From Alphaproteobacteria bacterium (GTDB lineage: Bacteria > Myxococcota_A > UBA796 > GCA-2862545), in NCBI GenBank assembly GCA_020632955.1, contig JACKEO010000004.1:1-64000 (forward strand): a stretch of 64,000 nt of DNA, written 5' to 3'. Each line of letters opens with the position of its first letter. Position 1 is the stretch's first letter. Shown here piece after piece: positions 24,261 to 32,650 of this stretch. The notes under the pieces are model-generated. The model worked only from the letters and a program-made list of their open reading frames with translations, did not search any database and had not been told where the DNA came from. The translations under genes and the position numbers were made by a program.

Positions 24261-25246
24261 ACCTCGACGCTCCACGTGGCCGCGTACACGTGCCCGAAGG
24301 AGGACGACCGCGCGCCCTCGCCCAAGGCCTCCAGCAGCTGCTGCTGACCGATGCGCACGGTGCTCATGGCGTCGTCGGTGCCCGAGTCGTCGTCGAAGAA
24401 GGCGAGCTGCACCTCCTGGCCCGGCAGCACCAGCAGGTCGGTGACGTGGTTCCAGGTGGGGAAGCGGGAGTTCCGCACGACCGAGGTGGTGGAGGCGTTC
24501 GCGCCGCTCACCCGGATCACCACGTACACGTCGGGGTCGTCGAGCAGGTCCCAGTAGTCGCCCGAGGCGTTCTTCTCGGAGACGTGACCGCTGGTGAGCG
24601 TGAAGCGGAAGCGCTCCCACACGCACAGCTCGTGGCAGCCGTCGCCGGTGATCGTGTTGTGGTCGTCGCAGTACTCGTCGCCCTCCACCACGCCGTTGCC
24701 GCACTCCGGATCGACCGAGGTGTCGACCGGCGCGCCGCTGTCGCCGGGCACGCCCGAGTCGCCCACCGGCGGATCGCCCCACAACGCCGTGTCGCCCGTG
24801 TCGATGGGGAGCTCGTCGCAGCCCTGGCCCGGGAAGACGGCGGACGCGGCGTCGTCGCAGTCGCCGGGCTGGCCCGTCCACCCGGGGCCGGGATCCTTGC
24901 AGAACCACGTGGCCGACCCCGTGGTGCCGAAGCCGTCGCCGTCGGTGTCTCGGTAGAGCGGACGGAGCAGGCTGCTGCCGCGCATCGGCGCGTCGCTGGC
25001 GTCGACCCGCCCGTCGCAGTCGTCGTCGAGGCCGTTGCAGATCTCGGTGGCCGCGGGCGAGATGAGCGGGTTGCTGTCGAGGCAGTCGTCGGGGACCGTG
25101 TAGCCGTCGCCGTCGGCGTCCACGGGACCCGAGGGCGGCGGACCGCTGTCGTGCCCCCCGCTGTCGTCGCCACCACCACCCGGTGCCACGGTGCTCGGAG
25201 GACCGCCGCAGACCGCCAGCACCACCAGGGCTCCCACCGCGCGCAC
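24251..25246 (-). CDS. MopE-like / DUF4215 / C2-like lipoprotein
   Basis: 331 aa. The GTG at 25246 is chosen because GGAGG lies 4 nt upstream and it opens a lipoprotein signal (LAVC). The modules in order are one MopE-type putative metal-binding unit (DADGDGYTVPDDC...EICNGLDDDCDGRVD) with a further DTDGDGFG loop; a Ser/Asp/Gly linker; a Cys-rich DUF4215 unit (CGNGVVEGDEYCDDHNTITG); and a C-terminal domain (about 225-325). That last domain has the layout of a C2 domain: DPDVYVVIRVSG, FPTWNHVTDLLVLPGQEVQLAFFDDD. All point to a calcium-dependent surface protein. Partner unknown. Confidence 0.85.
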   Translation of the reverse strand: MRAVGALVVLAVCGGPPSTVAPGGGGDDSGGHDSGPPPSGPVDADGDGYTVPDDCLDSNPLISPAATEICNGLDDDCDGRVDASDAPMRGSSLLRPLYRDTDGDGFGTTGSATWFCKDPGPGWTGQPGDCDDAASAVFPGQGCDELPIDTGDTALWGDPPVGDSGVPGDSGAPVDTSVDPECGNGVVEGDEYCDDHNTITGDGCHELCVWERFRFTLTSGHVSEKNASGDYWDLLDDPDVYVVIRVSGANASTTSVVRNSRFPTWNHVTDLLVLPGQEVQLAFFDDDSGTDDAMSTVRIGQQQLLEALGEGARSSSFGHVYAATWSVEVAP

Positions 25247-25311
25247 GTCGCCTCCACACAGGCGGCACACTCTAGCCCGAACGCCGACGATCGTTCACTC
25301 CCCCACCCGGG

Positions 25312-26769
25312 TCAGGGCACCTCCCAGGGCGGGATCACCGGCTGCACGGCGGGGCAGGGCTCCCCGTCCCAGGGGCAGCGGGCGTCAGGGTCGTAGTGGG
25401 GGGGATCGAGCAGGTCGACCTCGTGGATCTGCTGCGTGACCAGGAAGCGCACGCGACGGTCCTGGGCCCGCGTCGCTTCCGCCTCCCCGCGGGCGAGCAC
25501 CTCGCCCACGCCGCGGATCGACAGCCGCTCCTGGGCCACCCCCTGCTCCACCAGACGCCGAAGGATCGTGCCCGCCCGCTCCAGCGACAGCGCGTAGTTC
25601 GGGCCGTGCTCGCCCTCCTCGGAGGCGTAGCCCACGATCACGACGTGCCCGTAGCGGGCGTCGCCGTTGAGGTGGTCGGCCACGCGATCCACCACCGGCA
25701 GCGAGGCCTCCTGCAGACGGGCCGTGCCCACGTGGAAGCGGATCTCCTCGTCGAGCACGAGCTCGGTGCCGTCGAAGACGGGACCCGCGGGCACAGGCGG
25801 GGGGGCGGACGCCAGGTCGGGCCCCACCCGCTCCGGAGGATCCACGACGGGCTCGGGCGGCGGCGCCGGTGGCGGTGGTGGCGGGATCTCCACGAGCGGC
25901 GCGCGCCGGTGCTCGAAGCGCAGCGCCACCCAGGCCCTGCCTCCGCTCGAGCCGTACCCGCGCGTGAAGCCGCGACCGCCCCCCACGTCCAGCCAGAGCC
26001 AGCGCGCCGTCCGCACCGCGAGCGTGCCCACCAGCTCCCCCGACGACTCGGCGGCGCTCCCCGGCCGCGACAGCCCCCAGCGCGTGAGCACGCTGGCGCC
26101 GAGCACGACGCGGTCGGTCATCGCCGTGACCTGCACGCCGGTGTTCCACAGCAGCTCGGAGCCCAGCACCAGGTCGGCCTGGGTGTCGACCGCGTCGAAG
26201 CGCACCTGGGCCCCCGCGCTGGTGGCGAGGCGCACCCGTCCCACGTCGACGTGGGCCAGCAGCGCCGGCAGCAGGCGCGGCAGGCGCTCGCCCGCGTAGG
26301 CGTCCACACGGCTGGTGGGCAGGGTCAGATCGAGCGCCAGGCCGAGGCCCCCGTGCGGCCGGCGCCAGAACACCCAGTGGCCCCCCACCGAGGCGTCGCC
26401 CAGCCCCACCCCGTCGGCCTGGTACCGCGGCGTGGTGGCCCCCGACTGGCTCACCAGCGGCAGCACGGCGCGGAAGGTGACCCGCGGCGAGACGTCCACG
26501 CTCACGCCCGCGAAGGTGGTGAAGCGATCGGCCACCACCGTGCCCACCTCGCGGTCGAACTCGTACAGCACGAGGGCGCTGCGCGTGTACTGGCCGAGCA
26601 CGCCCCACCGCACCGACCCGCCGCGCCAGCCGTCGGCCACGTCGAGGCCCGGCACGGCCCCCGGGGCGAAGACCGGCCGCAGGAGCTCCACGTCGACGTC
26701 GAAGCCCTGGGCCTGCACCGGGCGGGCGAACCCCAGCGCCAGCACCACACCCCACGCGCGCATCCACAT
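25312..26769 (-). CDS. OmpA-family outer-membrane protein with N-terminal beta-barrel
   Basis: 485 aa. A signal peptide (cleavage near VQA-QG) precedes about 270 residues of alternating strands consistent with an outer-membrane barrel (similar in style to barrel-OmpA fusions of myxobacteria). A proline-rich hinge (PPPPPPAPPPEP) comes next, then an OmpA C-terminal peptidoglycan-binding domain (about 335-445: VVDRVADHL, VGYASEEGEHGPNYALSLERA, DRRVRFLV). A short Pro/Cys tail follows. The ATG at 26769 has GGGAGG upstream. It should tether the outer membrane to peptidoglycan. Confidence 0.9.
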   Translation of the reverse strand: MWMRAWGVVLALGFARPVQAQGFDVDVELLRPVFAPGAVPGLDVADGWRGGSVRWGVLGQYTRSALVLYEFDREVGTVVADRFTTFAGVSVDVSPRVTFRAVLPLVSQSGATTPRYQADGVGLGDASVGGHWVFWRRPHGGLGLALDLTLPTSRVDAYAGERLPRLLPALLAHVDVGRVRLATSAGAQVRFDAVDTQADLVLGSELLWNTGVQVTAMTDRVVLGASVLTRWGLSRPGSAAESSGELVGTLAVRTARWLWLDVGGGRGFTRGYGSSGGRAWVALRFEHRRAPLVEIPPPPPPAPPPEPVVDPPERVGPDLASAPPPVPAGPVFDGTELVLDEEIRFHVGTARLQEASLPVVDRVADHLNGDARYGHVVIVGYASEEGEHGPNYALSLERAGTILRRLVEQGVAQERLSIRGVGEVLARGEAEATRAQDRRVRFLVTQQIHEVDLLDPPHYDPDARCPWDGEPCPAVQPVIPPWEVP

Positions 26770-26909
26770 CGGCACCTCCCCATCGGGTCGGCGCCTCCTC
26801 CCGCCCCACGGTAGCGCCCGGGATCGCCACCCGCGCCCCTCGTGCGCCGACGGGGGAGCCCGCAGGGCGCCAACGGGCCACAGGAGCCACGCGACACGGA
26901 GGCGCCGGC

Positions 26910-28124
26910 GTGGGCTCGGGTGCAGACGACGACGCGCGGCCGGCGTGGGAGCGACCGCTGCAGCTGGCCCTCCTCGCCTACGCGGCGGGGGTGGCGCTGG
27001 CCGTGCTCCCCACGGGCTACGGCACCGACGCCGACGCCTACCTCATGCTGCGGTCGTGGCAGGAGCTGCGCGCCGACGGGGTGTACGTGCCCTCCCGCTT
27101 CCAGGGAGCGCTGCCCGCGGAGCTCGTGCTCGGACAGGCGGCATCCCTCGCCGGGGCGCTGGGGAGCAACGCGGTGGTGCTCGCCACGGCGCTGCTGGCC
27201 GGCGCGGCCCTGCGGTCGCTGATGCCGCACACCGCGCCGCGCGCCTGGGTGCTGCTCGCGTGCCTGCTCAACCCCGTGGTCTTCGAGGGCAGCACCACGA
27301 GCATGGAGTACCTCCCTGCCCTCGCGGCCTTCCTGGGCGGCCTCGCGGCCCTCGTGCAGGGACGCGGCGCGTGGGGGGTCCTCGGGCTCGCCCTCGCGGG
27401 CGCCACGCGCCTGTCGTACCTGCCGCTCGGGTGGCTCACCTGGCTGTGGGTGGCGCCGGGACCGCCCCGACGCCGGGCCGCGCTGGCCCTGGCCACCACC
27501 GCCCTCACCACGCTCGCCTACGTGCCGGTGTGGCTGGCCTCGGGGCGCACGTTCGCCTTCCTGGGGGCCACGCGCCCCACTGCCCAGGGACTCGTGGGCA
27601 TGGTGGCCCGCTTCGGTCACGACACGGTGATGACCTTCGGGCTGACGGCGCTGCCCTTCGTCGCCCTGGGCCTGTGGCGCGACCGCGCGCGGCTGGGCGC
27701 GTGGCGTGCCCTGCCCGCCAGCCTGCCCGGGCGCCTCGGCCTGCTGCTGGTGGTCTTCCACCTGGCGCTCTTCGCCTGGATCCCCGTGGACCGGGGCTAC
27801 CTGATCCCGCTCGTGGCGGGCGTGGCGCTGCTGCTGGGGACGCTGCGCGCCCGCGATGCGCTCGTCGCCTGGTCGCTCGGCTCCCTGCTCTACGGCGCCG
27901 TCTCGCTGGAGCCGCTCGTGCTGGAGCGCGCGCCGGCGCCGGAGGGCGTGGTGTGTGAACGCGGGAAGGTGACCGGCGCCCACGTGGCGCCCCACCTCGA
28001 GCCGGGCGCCACGTGGGCGGCGCTGTCCCCCGACGAGGCCTTCCTGCGCTGCCTCGAGACGGAGCGCCTCCGCCTCGCGCCCGACGCGGTGGGCGGCCGG
28101 CTGCCGGTGCCGCCGGGCCCCTGA
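26910..28124 (+). CDS. Polytopic GT-C-like membrane protein
   Basis: 404 aa with about 9-10 membrane helices. After the first helix there is an acidic periplasmic loop with GTDADAYLMLRSWQELRADG, the D-x-D type loop seen in GT-C glycosyltransferases (compare DSxxY/DAD motifs). A second loop contains NPVVFEGSTTSMEYLPALAAFL. The C-terminal 70 residues are soluble and contain two cysteines. Mannosyl- or arabinosyltransferase-like activity is an inference from topology only. The GTG start has GGAGG upstream. The stop abuts that of the next convergent gene. Confidence 0.75.
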   Translation: MGSGADDDARPAWERPLQLALLAYAAGVALAVLPTGYGTDADAYLMLRSWQELRADGVYVPSRFQGALPAELVLGQAASLAGALGSNAVVLATALLAGAALRSLMPHTAPRAWVLLACLLNPVVFEGSTTSMEYLPALAAFLGGLAALVQGRGAWGVLGLALAGATRLSYLPLGWLTWLWVAPGPPRRRAALALATTALTTLAYVPVWLASGRTFAFLGATRPTAQGLVGMVARFGHDTVMTFGLTALPFVALGLWRDRARLGAWRALPASLPGRLGLLLVVFHLALFAWIPVDRGYLIPLVAGVALLLGTLRARDALVAWSLGSLLYGAVSLEPLVLERAPAPEGVVCERGKVTGAHVAPHLEPGATWAALSPDEAFLRCLETERLRLAPDAVGGRLPVPPGP

Positions 28125-30026
28125 TCAGGGCGCCTGGCGCTCCCGCAGGCGACGCACGGCCGCGCGCGTGGCCCCGTCCATGTCGAGGTGGTCCTGCATG
28201 GCCACCAGCAGGCCGTCCACCGGACCGGGCAGGCGCGCCTGGTGGCGCCGAGCCAGCTCCACGAGCACCGAGGCCTGCCGGTCGGCCACCCGACCCCCGG
28301 CCACCAGCGCCGCGATCTCGTCGACCACGGCCGCCGTGGGCTCCCCCGCCACCCAGGCGCGCAGGGCGCGACGCGCCACCAGGTCGTCGGGATCGTCGGC
28401 CAGGTCCACGAGCGCGTCCGTGGCATCGGGATCGTCGAGCTTCTCCAGCGCCGCCGCCGCCACCCCCCGCACCTCGGGGTCGGGGTGGCGCGTGAGGGCA
28501 GCCAGCTCGCCCACGTGGGAAGCGCGTCGCGTGTTCCCGAGGGCCCGCGCGTAGTCCCGGAGATCCGCCGGGGTGGTGGCGCCGGCGAGCGCCTCGGAGA
28601 GCATCCGGTCGTGCAGATCGGCGTCCGACGCACGCCCGGCGAGGTCGAGCATCTCCACCATCGCCCCGAGCCCCGTGGCGGCCGCCAGGGCGCGGCTCCG
28701 ATCGCCGCTCGCGCGGCCCAGGGCGTGCTCCTCCGCGAGGAAGCGCGCCGTCTCGCGGGTGGGCTGGGTGGTGGCGCCCAACCGCTGGAGGAGGAGCAGG
28801 CGGTAGGGGTCGTCGGCGGGCAGCTCCGCCACGGCCTTCCTCGCAGCGCCGGCGCAGCGGTCGTGCTCCACGCTCACCAGCAGGTCCACCAGACGCTGGC
28901 GCGCGCGATCGCTGCCGGCCCCGGCCACCCGGGCCCCCACCTCGTCGCACACCTCGGGGTGGAGCTGGAGGAAGGCGGCGGCCTGCCACAGCATGTCGGC
29001 CAGGTCCTGCCCCTCCAGGGTCCAGAGCTGGGGCAGACGCTCGAGCAGACGCTCCCGCGTCCACCCCGCGGCACGGGCGCGCAGGGCGGCGCGATCGGTG
29101 CCCTCGGTGGGCTCGGGACGTCCCAGGAGCACGCCGTCGTCGGGCCAGGCCCGGGCCGCCACCGCGTCGACGCCCGTGGCCAGCAGCGCGATCGAGACCA
29201 CCGTGTGCGCCTCCCCCACCGGCGACCCCTCCCGCGTGAGCGCCACCGTCTCGTCGCCCTCCACGGTCACCACCCAGCCCTGGGGGTCCCAGCGCACCCG
29301 ACCCCCGCCGCGCGCGAGGCCCTGCGCATCGGGCACGCCCAGACGCACCGACAGCATCAGCCCCCGCGCGCGCTCCAGCGTCCACACCGGGTCGCCCGCC
29401 GTCCCCACGGGCTCGTACGACGTGGCCACGGCGCCCAGGGTGGACCGCTCCACGGACCGCCAGCCGACATCCCCCCCAAGCCCCGGCGGGAGCACCACCT
29501 GCAGGGCCGAGAGCACCTGGTGGAAGAGCCCCGCCACGGGACCGGGCACGTCGGGTGCGTACACCCGCACCACCTCGCCCTGGGCCGTGACCGAGGCGAG
29601 CACCACCGCGTCGAGCACGGCCGCGCGGAGCACCTCGGCCTCGGGACCGTCGCTCCCCAGGCCAGCCAGCGTGAGGTCGAGCGTGTCGAGGGTGAGCCAG
29701 CGCACCTCCAGCAGCGTGCGCTCCTCGCGATGCGCCACGGCGCGCAGCTCCAGCTCGCCCGCCACCTGCACCCGCACGTCCACGTCCTGGCTGCCGCCCA
29801 GCGCGGCCAGCGCACCCAGGTCGAGCTGCTGGCGCGCGTCGAGGCGCACGGCGTGGCGCCACCAGCGCCCCAGCTCGGCGTAGGCCGGCTGCGAGCGGAC
29901 GATCCGGGGCGCAGCGCCGGCGGCGTCGGGCGGCTCGCTCCCCGCAGGCGACCCCGCGAGGCGGACCACGAGCACGGCCGCGAGCAGCGCCACCCCCACG
30001 GCGAGGGCGAGACGGGCGCGGGTCAC
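28125..30026 (-). CDS. HEAT-repeat protein with N-terminal beta domain (vitellogenin-N-like layout)
   Basis: 633 aa. A single N-terminal hydrophobic helix (signal or anchor, residues 7-27) is followed by about 280 residues of long beta strands (DVRVQVAGELELRAVAHREERTL, LTLDTLDLTLAGLGSDGPEAEVL). After that come about 300 residues of alpha-helical HEAT-like repeats (ALTRHPDPEVRGVAAAALEKL, DLADDPDDLVARRALRAWV). A beta-sheet followed by a helical superhelix is the layout of large lipid-transfer proteins, but homology is not shown. The GTG overlaps the upstream stop (GTGA). It is the last gene of a three-gene operon. Confidence 0.83.
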   Translation of the reverse strand: MTRARLALAVGVALLAAVLVVRLAGSPAGSEPPDAAGAAPRIVRSQPAYAELGRWWRHAVRLDARQQLDLGALAALGGSQDVDVRVQVAGELELRAVAHREERTLLEVRWLTLDTLDLTLAGLGSDGPEAEVLRAAVLDAVVLASVTAQGEVVRVYAPDVPGPVAGLFHQVLSALQVVLPPGLGGDVGWRSVERSTLGAVATSYEPVGTAGDPVWTLERARGLMLSVRLGVPDAQGLARGGGRVRWDPQGWVVTVEGDETVALTREGSPVGEAHTVVSIALLATGVDAVAARAWPDDGVLLGRPEPTEGTDRAALRARAAGWTRERLLERLPQLWTLEGQDLADMLWQAAAFLQLHPEVCDEVGARVAGAGSDRARQRLVDLLVSVEHDRCAGAARKAVAELPADDPYRLLLLQRLGATTQPTRETARFLAEEHALGRASGDRSRALAAATGLGAMVEMLDLAGRASDADLHDRMLSEALAGATTPADLRDYARALGNTRRASHVGELAALTRHPDPEVRGVAAAALEKLDDPDATDALVDLADDPDDLVARRALRAWVAGEPTAAVVDEIAALVAGGRVADRQASVLVELARRHQARLPGPVDGLLVAMQDHLDMDGATRAAVRRLRERQAP

Positions 30027-32650
30027 AGACCGAACAGCGCGAGGTCGAGCGTGGCCAGGTTGATCTCCACGTCATGCTGGAAGATCGGCTTGTCCCAGTG
30101 GGGGCCGTTCCACGACACGATCACCTCGCTGGCCTCCTTGCACAACGGCTGGCAGAACCCGATGTAGGCGTAGGCCTCGATCTTCCCGGACAGGGTCGAC
30201 AGCTTGAGGTCCATGCCGGTGCTGATCAGCAGGGCGAGCTCGAGCGGGTGGGCGGCCTCCACCTGGGCCTCCTCGCTCGCATTGCCGCCGGCCTGCAGCA
30301 CGAGGCCGAGGTCGAGCTTGAACAACGTGCCGGCGGAGATCACCTCCACCGAGCCGCGCACGCCCGCACCGGCGATGAAGACGTCGACCCCCGCCTCCAG
30401 GTAGCCCCACAGGCCGATCATCGGCCCGGTGAAGCCCCCCGCGGTGATGCCCGGGCACTGCTCGGCGTTGGGCGGCACGATCTTGGCCTGCAGACCGTAC
30501 AGGTACGAGAACGACCCGCTCACGCCGATCTCGAACTTCACGGGCACGATGACGATGACGATGACGGTCTTCACCACGGGGATCGTCTTCGTGCGCATGA
30601 TCCCGCTGCTGGTGCTCCAGGTCCACGGCTCGCTCTGGGCCCAGGACTGGTCGATCGGCGTGAACAGGTCCACGCCCAGCAGGCGCAGGTGGGCGTGGGC
30701 CTCGCGCCGGTCGGTGTCGACGAAGGCCTCGCCGTCCACGATCTCCACGGTGTGGCCGAAGACGCGGGTGTCGGTGCGGAAGTGGCCGCCGCCGTAGGCG
30801 TCGATCGAGCAGATGTCGTCCACGAAGTCGAAGCGGTAGCCGAACTCGTAGTCGTAGGAGAGCCCGAAGTACTTGCCGCCGAAGTCGTCGCCGCCCCGCT
30901 CGAAGCGTCGCGGCCCGCGCACCTCGCCGGTGCTCTCGTCCACCAGCTCGGGGTGCGACATGGCCGCCGCCTTCGCCGCGTCGAGCTGGGCCTGCTCGAA
31001 GGCGGCCACGGCCTCGTGGTAGGCCACCTGCTCGGCGCGACAGGCCTTCACGTCGCCGGTGAGCTTGCGCAGCACCTTGGGCGTGAGCGTGTTGCCGGTG
31101 GTGACCCGGCAGAAGAAGACCTCGCCGTCCACCTCCTCGTCGACGAAGGTGACGTCGAGGTTCCGCAGGTTCGCCAGATCACCCCCCGAGAACTCGTCGC
31201 AGGCGGTGAGGGCGGCGTCCTGCTCGGCCGACCAGGTGTAGGCCAGACGCGACACGAACCGTCGCGGGGACCAGTCGCATGGCGTGATCGACTCCGAGAC
31301 GCAGCCCGCCTCCGAGGCCTCGAAGAAGAGGGTGACCATGCGCTCGAGCAGCGCCCTTCGCTCCTGCGTCTCGGTGGGCGGCGGCGGCTTGCTGGCCAGT
31401 GGGAGCTGGGGGAGCAGGCCCGGTGCCTTGCCCCCGCCCTGGGTCTTGTTCGTGAGCCCCTGCACCACGAGGCCCCCGCCCTGCCCCTGCGGCGCGGGCG
31501 CCAGCACGGTGGGCTCCCAGCCCGAGCCCTCGTAGCGACGGTTGAGCTCGGCCCACTGCGCGAGCGCCCGTCGGTAGCGCTTCTGCACCTCCTCCAGCTC
31601 GTCGAGCTCGGTGTCGAGGTACTTCCGTGGCGGCGCCCCCTGGATGCCCGAGCCAGGCATGGCCAGCGGCAGATCCTCGGGGAGCAGCGGTCCCGACGGC
31701 GGCGCCACGGCCTTGAGCGGGAGGTTGAGCCCCGGCCCGTTCCCCGGGGGCACCACCTGCTTCCAGCTGAGCGCCTCCTCCAGCAGCTCCTGGCGCGCCC
31801 ACGAGTCGAGGTGGGTGCGCTTGGCCTCGGGGATCTGGCCCAGCAGGGCGAGGAGCAGCTTGCCACCGAAGGAGTGGTGGTAGAGCGACCACCTGAGGCT
31901 GGGCGCGCCGGCCGTGGCCTGGCCCTGGTCGTCGAGCGGCACGTCGGGCAGCTCGAGGAAGGCGTTGCGCACCTCCTGCGTGTTCCCGAACAGCTTGCCG
32001 AAGGGCACGCCGTCCTTGCCTCGGAGCCAGGGATCCCCGAGGTGACGGGTGGCCAGCGAGGCGGGGTTGCCCGCCGGCCCGAAGGCCACCTCCACCATCG
32101 CCCGCGGGTCGTGGGCCTTGCCCCGCGTGGCGCGCTGGAAGACGTTCACGTCGTAGAAGGTCTCGTAGACCAGCTCACGGCAGCTCGTGACCTCCACGCC
32201 GTTGGCGTCCCACATGCCGTAGACGTCGATGCCCTCCTGGTCGGAGCCCACCGTGACGTGGGCCGCCTGCTGGCTGGTGAAGCGGTAGGCGCTGGGCGTG
32301 AAGGTGCGCCCGGTGGGCGCGGCCGGCGTGGCACTGCGGATCACCTTCTTCACGCCGCTCGGGCTCGCGGACCGGGGCACGGCCGACAGCCGCAGGTCGT
32401 CCTCGCGGGCCTCGCCCTCGGCGTACCAGATGCCATGGCAGGTCCAGGTGTGGTCGTACTGGAGCTCGCCGCAGGCGGTCTCGAGGTAGGCGGGGTCGTA
32501 GCACTCGGCCTTCGTGGGCACAGCGCAGCCCGCGGAGCCCTCCTGGGAGGGAGGCAGCACCAGCACCCCGATGGAGGGGCGCTGCTGCGCCAGCGCCGGC
32601 GCCGCGACCAGCAGCCCCGCGACGAGCAGCGCCGGGCGTGCGGGGGTCAC
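30023..32650 (-). CDS. Large secreted protein of unknown function
   Basis: 875 aa with a signal peptide (LLVAAPALA-QQ). The GTG overlaps the stop of the upstream lipoprotein gene (GTGA). The N-terminal third contains paired cysteines and aromatic residues; the middle third has an Arg/Glu-rich helical stretch (ELDELEEVQKRYRRALAQWAEL). The C-terminal third is glycine- and beta-rich with a very hydrophobic strand (KTVIVIVIVPVKFEIGVSGSF) and long amphipathic segments, compatible with a beta-sheet barrel or a lipid-binding sheet. No enzymatic motif is recognised. It is linked by 4-bp overlaps to a Cys-rich lipoprotein and a HEAT protein, so the three probably act together. Confidence 0.83.
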   Translation of the reverse strand: MTPARPALLVAGLLVAAPALAQQRPSIGVLVLPPSQEGSAGCAVPTKAECYDPAYLETACGELQYDHTWTCHGIWYAEGEAREDDLRLSAVPRSASPSGVKKVIRSATPAAPTGRTFTPSAYRFTSQQAAHVTVGSDQEGIDVYGMWDANGVEVTSCRELVYETFYDVNVFQRATRGKAHDPRAMVEVAFGPAGNPASLATRHLGDPWLRGKDGVPFGKLFGNTQEVRNAFLELPDVPLDDQGQATAGAPSLRWSLYHHSFGGKLLLALLGQIPEAKRTHLDSWARQELLEEALSWKQVVPPGNGPGLNLPLKAVAPPSGPLLPEDLPLAMPGSGIQGAPPRKYLDTELDELEEVQKRYRRALAQWAELNRRYEGSGWEPTVLAPAPQGQGGGLVVQGLTNKTQGGGKAPGLLPQLPLASKPPPPTETQERRALLERMVTLFFEASEAGCVSESITPCDWSPRRFVSRLAYTWSAEQDAALTACDEFSGGDLANLRNLDVTFVDEEVDGEVFFCRVTTGNTLTPKVLRKLTGDVKACRAEQVAYHEAVAAFEQAQLDAAKAAAMSHPELVDESTGEVRGPRRFERGGDDFGGKYFGLSYDYEFGYRFDFVDDICSIDAYGGGHFRTDTRVFGHTVEIVDGEAFVDTDRREAHAHLRLLGVDLFTPIDQSWAQSEPWTWSTSSGIMRTKTIPVVKTVIVIVIVPVKFEIGVSGSFSYLYGLQAKIVPPNAEQCPGITAGGFTGPMIGLWGYLEAGVDVFIAGAGVRGSVEVISAGTLFKLDLGLVLQAGGNASEEAQVEAAHPLELALLISTGMDLKLSTLSGKIEAYAYIGFCQPLCKEASEVIVSWNGPHWDKPIFQHDVEINLATLDLALFGL

